A stretch of 64,000 nt of DNA, taken from the NCBI GenBank assembly GCA_910588855.1, contig CAJUSR010000003.1:186001-250000 (forward strand). The letters are read 5' to 3'. The stretch's first letter is position 1; each line of letters begins with the position of its first letter. Under the pieces are notes generated by a model. That model ran no database searches, had not been told where the DNA came from, and was given only the letters and a program-made list of their open reading frames with translations. Made by a program: the position numbers and the translations under genes. Of this stretch, positions 62,919 to 64,000 are shown piece by piece. The stretch comes from an uncultured Kineothrix sp. (GTDB lineage: Bacteria; Bacillota; Clostridia; Lachnospirales; Lachnospiraceae).

Positions 62919-64000
62919 ATGGCTTGCAGGGAACAGGCATTGTCAAATGATTATGCGGAAGCATTGGTAGACTATATACTAAGGGATAATGAACTGGATG
63001 GGATGGATTACTGTGTGGAAATCATTGATGACCAGTTTGCAGTCTTGTATTTCAATCGGCTGGGTTTGCCGCCGATTAGCATAAGCGATTATACTTATAA
63101 TTCTATTCCGAAGCTTTACGGGCTGATGCAGACCCCCCCTTCCGTTATGGTGGATTACGACCCGCTGAACTTGATGCGTTCCGGCATCTCCCAAGTACAG
63201 AATCCGCCCCTTTCTTTGACTGGTAAGGGTGTAGTAATCGGCTTTATTGACACGGGCATCCGGTTCAACCTGGATGTATTCAAGAGGGCAGACGGTACAT
63301 CGAGGATATTGTCCATATGGGATCAGACGATTCAGGATGGAACTCCGCCGGAAGGTTTTTCCTATGGAACGGAATATACCAATGAGCAGATTAATGAGGC
63401 GTTGCGGAGCGATAATCCGCTGTCTGTGGTTCCGTCTACGGACACGGATGGACATGGAACGGCGGTGGCCAGCGTGGCTGCCGGAAGCAGCTTAGGGTAT
63501 GGATTGGATTTCATAGGCGCGGCGCCGGAAGCAGATATTGTCATGGTAAAATGTAAAGAGGCAAAACAATATCTGAAAGATTTTTATTTTATACCGGAAG
63601 GTGTACCGGCATATTCTGACACCGATATCGGTATGGCGGTGAAATATCTGGACGGCTTTACACAGGTAGGGGAAAGGCCGGTGGTGATATGCATCGGTAT
63701 GGGAACCAACTGGGGCGACCATGCCGGCAATTCTGTATTGGGCAGATATCTGGACAGGATTGCCAGAAAAAGAAACCGCGTGGTAGTGGTGGGCGGCGGG
63801 AATGAGGGTAATGCAGCCCATCATTTCGGCTCTGTTTTTGCCATAGAAAGCGATATGGTTACGAAAACAGCGGAAGTGCGTGTAGGGGAGGGAGAACCGG
63901 GTTTCGTTATGGAGCTTTGGGGAGCCGTACCCAATACGATGCGTGTTTCTATCCGCTCCCCCGGAGGGGAATCGATTCCGTATATTGATTTTAGAAGCAG
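62919..64000 (+). CDS. S8 (subtilisin-like) peptidase, C-terminally cut by window
   Basis: ATG at 62919 opens a frame that runs off the window (at least 360 aa). The N-terminus (about 1-85) precedes a subtilisin domain with the catalytic Asp in GVVIGFIDTGI, the His in TDTDGHGTAVASVAAG and the oxyanion region GGGNEGN. The Ser motif lies beyond the edge. The architecture, with a short N-terminal part lacking an obvious signal peptide and an insert before the His, resembles clostridial Csp-type S8 proteases. It follows the ClpX-like gene by 35 bp; the SD is weak. Confidence 0.85.
   Translation, partial: MACREQALSNDYAEALVDYILRDNELDGMDYCVEIIDDQFAVLYFNRLGLPPISISDYTYNSIPKLYGLMQTPPSVMVDYDPLNLMRSGISQVQNPPLSLTGKGVVIGFIDTGIRFNLDVFKRADGTSRILSIWDQTIQDGTPPEGFSYGTEYTNEQINEALRSDNPLSVVPSTDTDGHGTAVASVAAGSSLGYGLDFIGAAPEADIVMVKCKEAKQYLKDFYFIPEGVPAYSDTDIGMAVKYLDGFTQVGERPVVICIGMGTNWGDHAGNSVLGRYLDRIARKRNRVVVVGGGNEGNAAHHFGSVFAIESDMVTKTAEVRVGEGEPGFVMELWGAVPNTMRVSIRSPGGESIPYIDFRS

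Overview
The window looks like a chromosomal segment of a Gram-positive gut-type clostridium, most likely Lachnospiraceae. The evidence is moderate GC, AGGAGG-type ribosome binding sites, TTGACA/TGnTATAAT-type promoters, a LytR-CpsA-Psr attachment protein, GH25 and HtrA proteins, and several membrane-protein families that I associate with this group. No rRNA, tRNA, CRISPR array, integrase or transposase was seen. All family assignments come from reading the translated sequence, without database searches.

About 60 of the 64 kb is a large accessory locus for a cell-surface polysaccharide. 0.4-1.8 kb: a putative small peptide gene translationally coupled to an MFS exporter, beside a MITE-like insertion. 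2-8.5 kb: GT-C-like membrane protein, FAD oxidoreductase, two GT2 enzymes and a DegT aminotransferase. 8.7-13.3 kb: a small gene inside inverted repeats, an MBOAT/SGNH acylation pair and an SGNH lipoprotein. 13.8-18.1 kb: FkbH-like protein, acyl carrier protein, VOC protein and a second MBOAT. 19-24.8 kb: a polyprenyl-phosphate-sugar-synthase-like GT2 with three GT-C-like membrane proteins. 25-26.8 kb: a radical SAM/SPASM protein and an SGNH lipoprotein. 26.9-33.4 kb: a UDP-galactopyranose-mutase-like flavoprotein, two membrane proteins, and a third MBOAT with a DltD-like partner. 33.4-35.3 kb: an SGNH-fold protein lacking its catalytic Ser, and two small proteins. 35.6-50.7 kb: dTDP-sugar genes rfbB, rfbA and rfbC, a glycosidase-like and a GH25 protein, a Wzm/Wzt-type ABC exporter, a methyltransferase-kinase fusion and large GT2 enzymes. 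51-59.3 kb: phosphoglucomutase, more GT2s, the initiating polyprenyl glycosylphosphotransferase and the LCP attachment enzyme. 59.4-64 kb: three protein quality-control or processing genes (HtrA, a ClpX-like ATPase, and an S8 peptidase cut by the window edge).

The pathway can be read as follows (inference). Phosphoglucomutase and RfbABC feed dTDP-4-keto-6-deoxysugars. The phosphotransferase primes undecaprenyl phosphate and the GT2 enzymes extend the chain. The ABC transporter flips it. GT-C enzymes using lipid-linked sugars, together with three MBOAT/SGNH systems, decorate it outside the membrane, and LCP ties it to peptidoglycan. RfbD (dTDP-4-dehydrorhamnose reductase) is not in the window.

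The most unusual material is non-coding: a family of palindromic elements that share a bidirectional-terminator core but have different outer arms; a roughly 260-bp near-perfect inverted repeat next to the phosphoglucomutase promoter; a modular three-hairpin repeat; and at least five short degenerate tandem repeats sitting exactly at gene ends or starts. Among the genes, the FkbH/ACP/VOC/MBOAT module and the peptide/MFS pair are the best candidates for an undescribed system.
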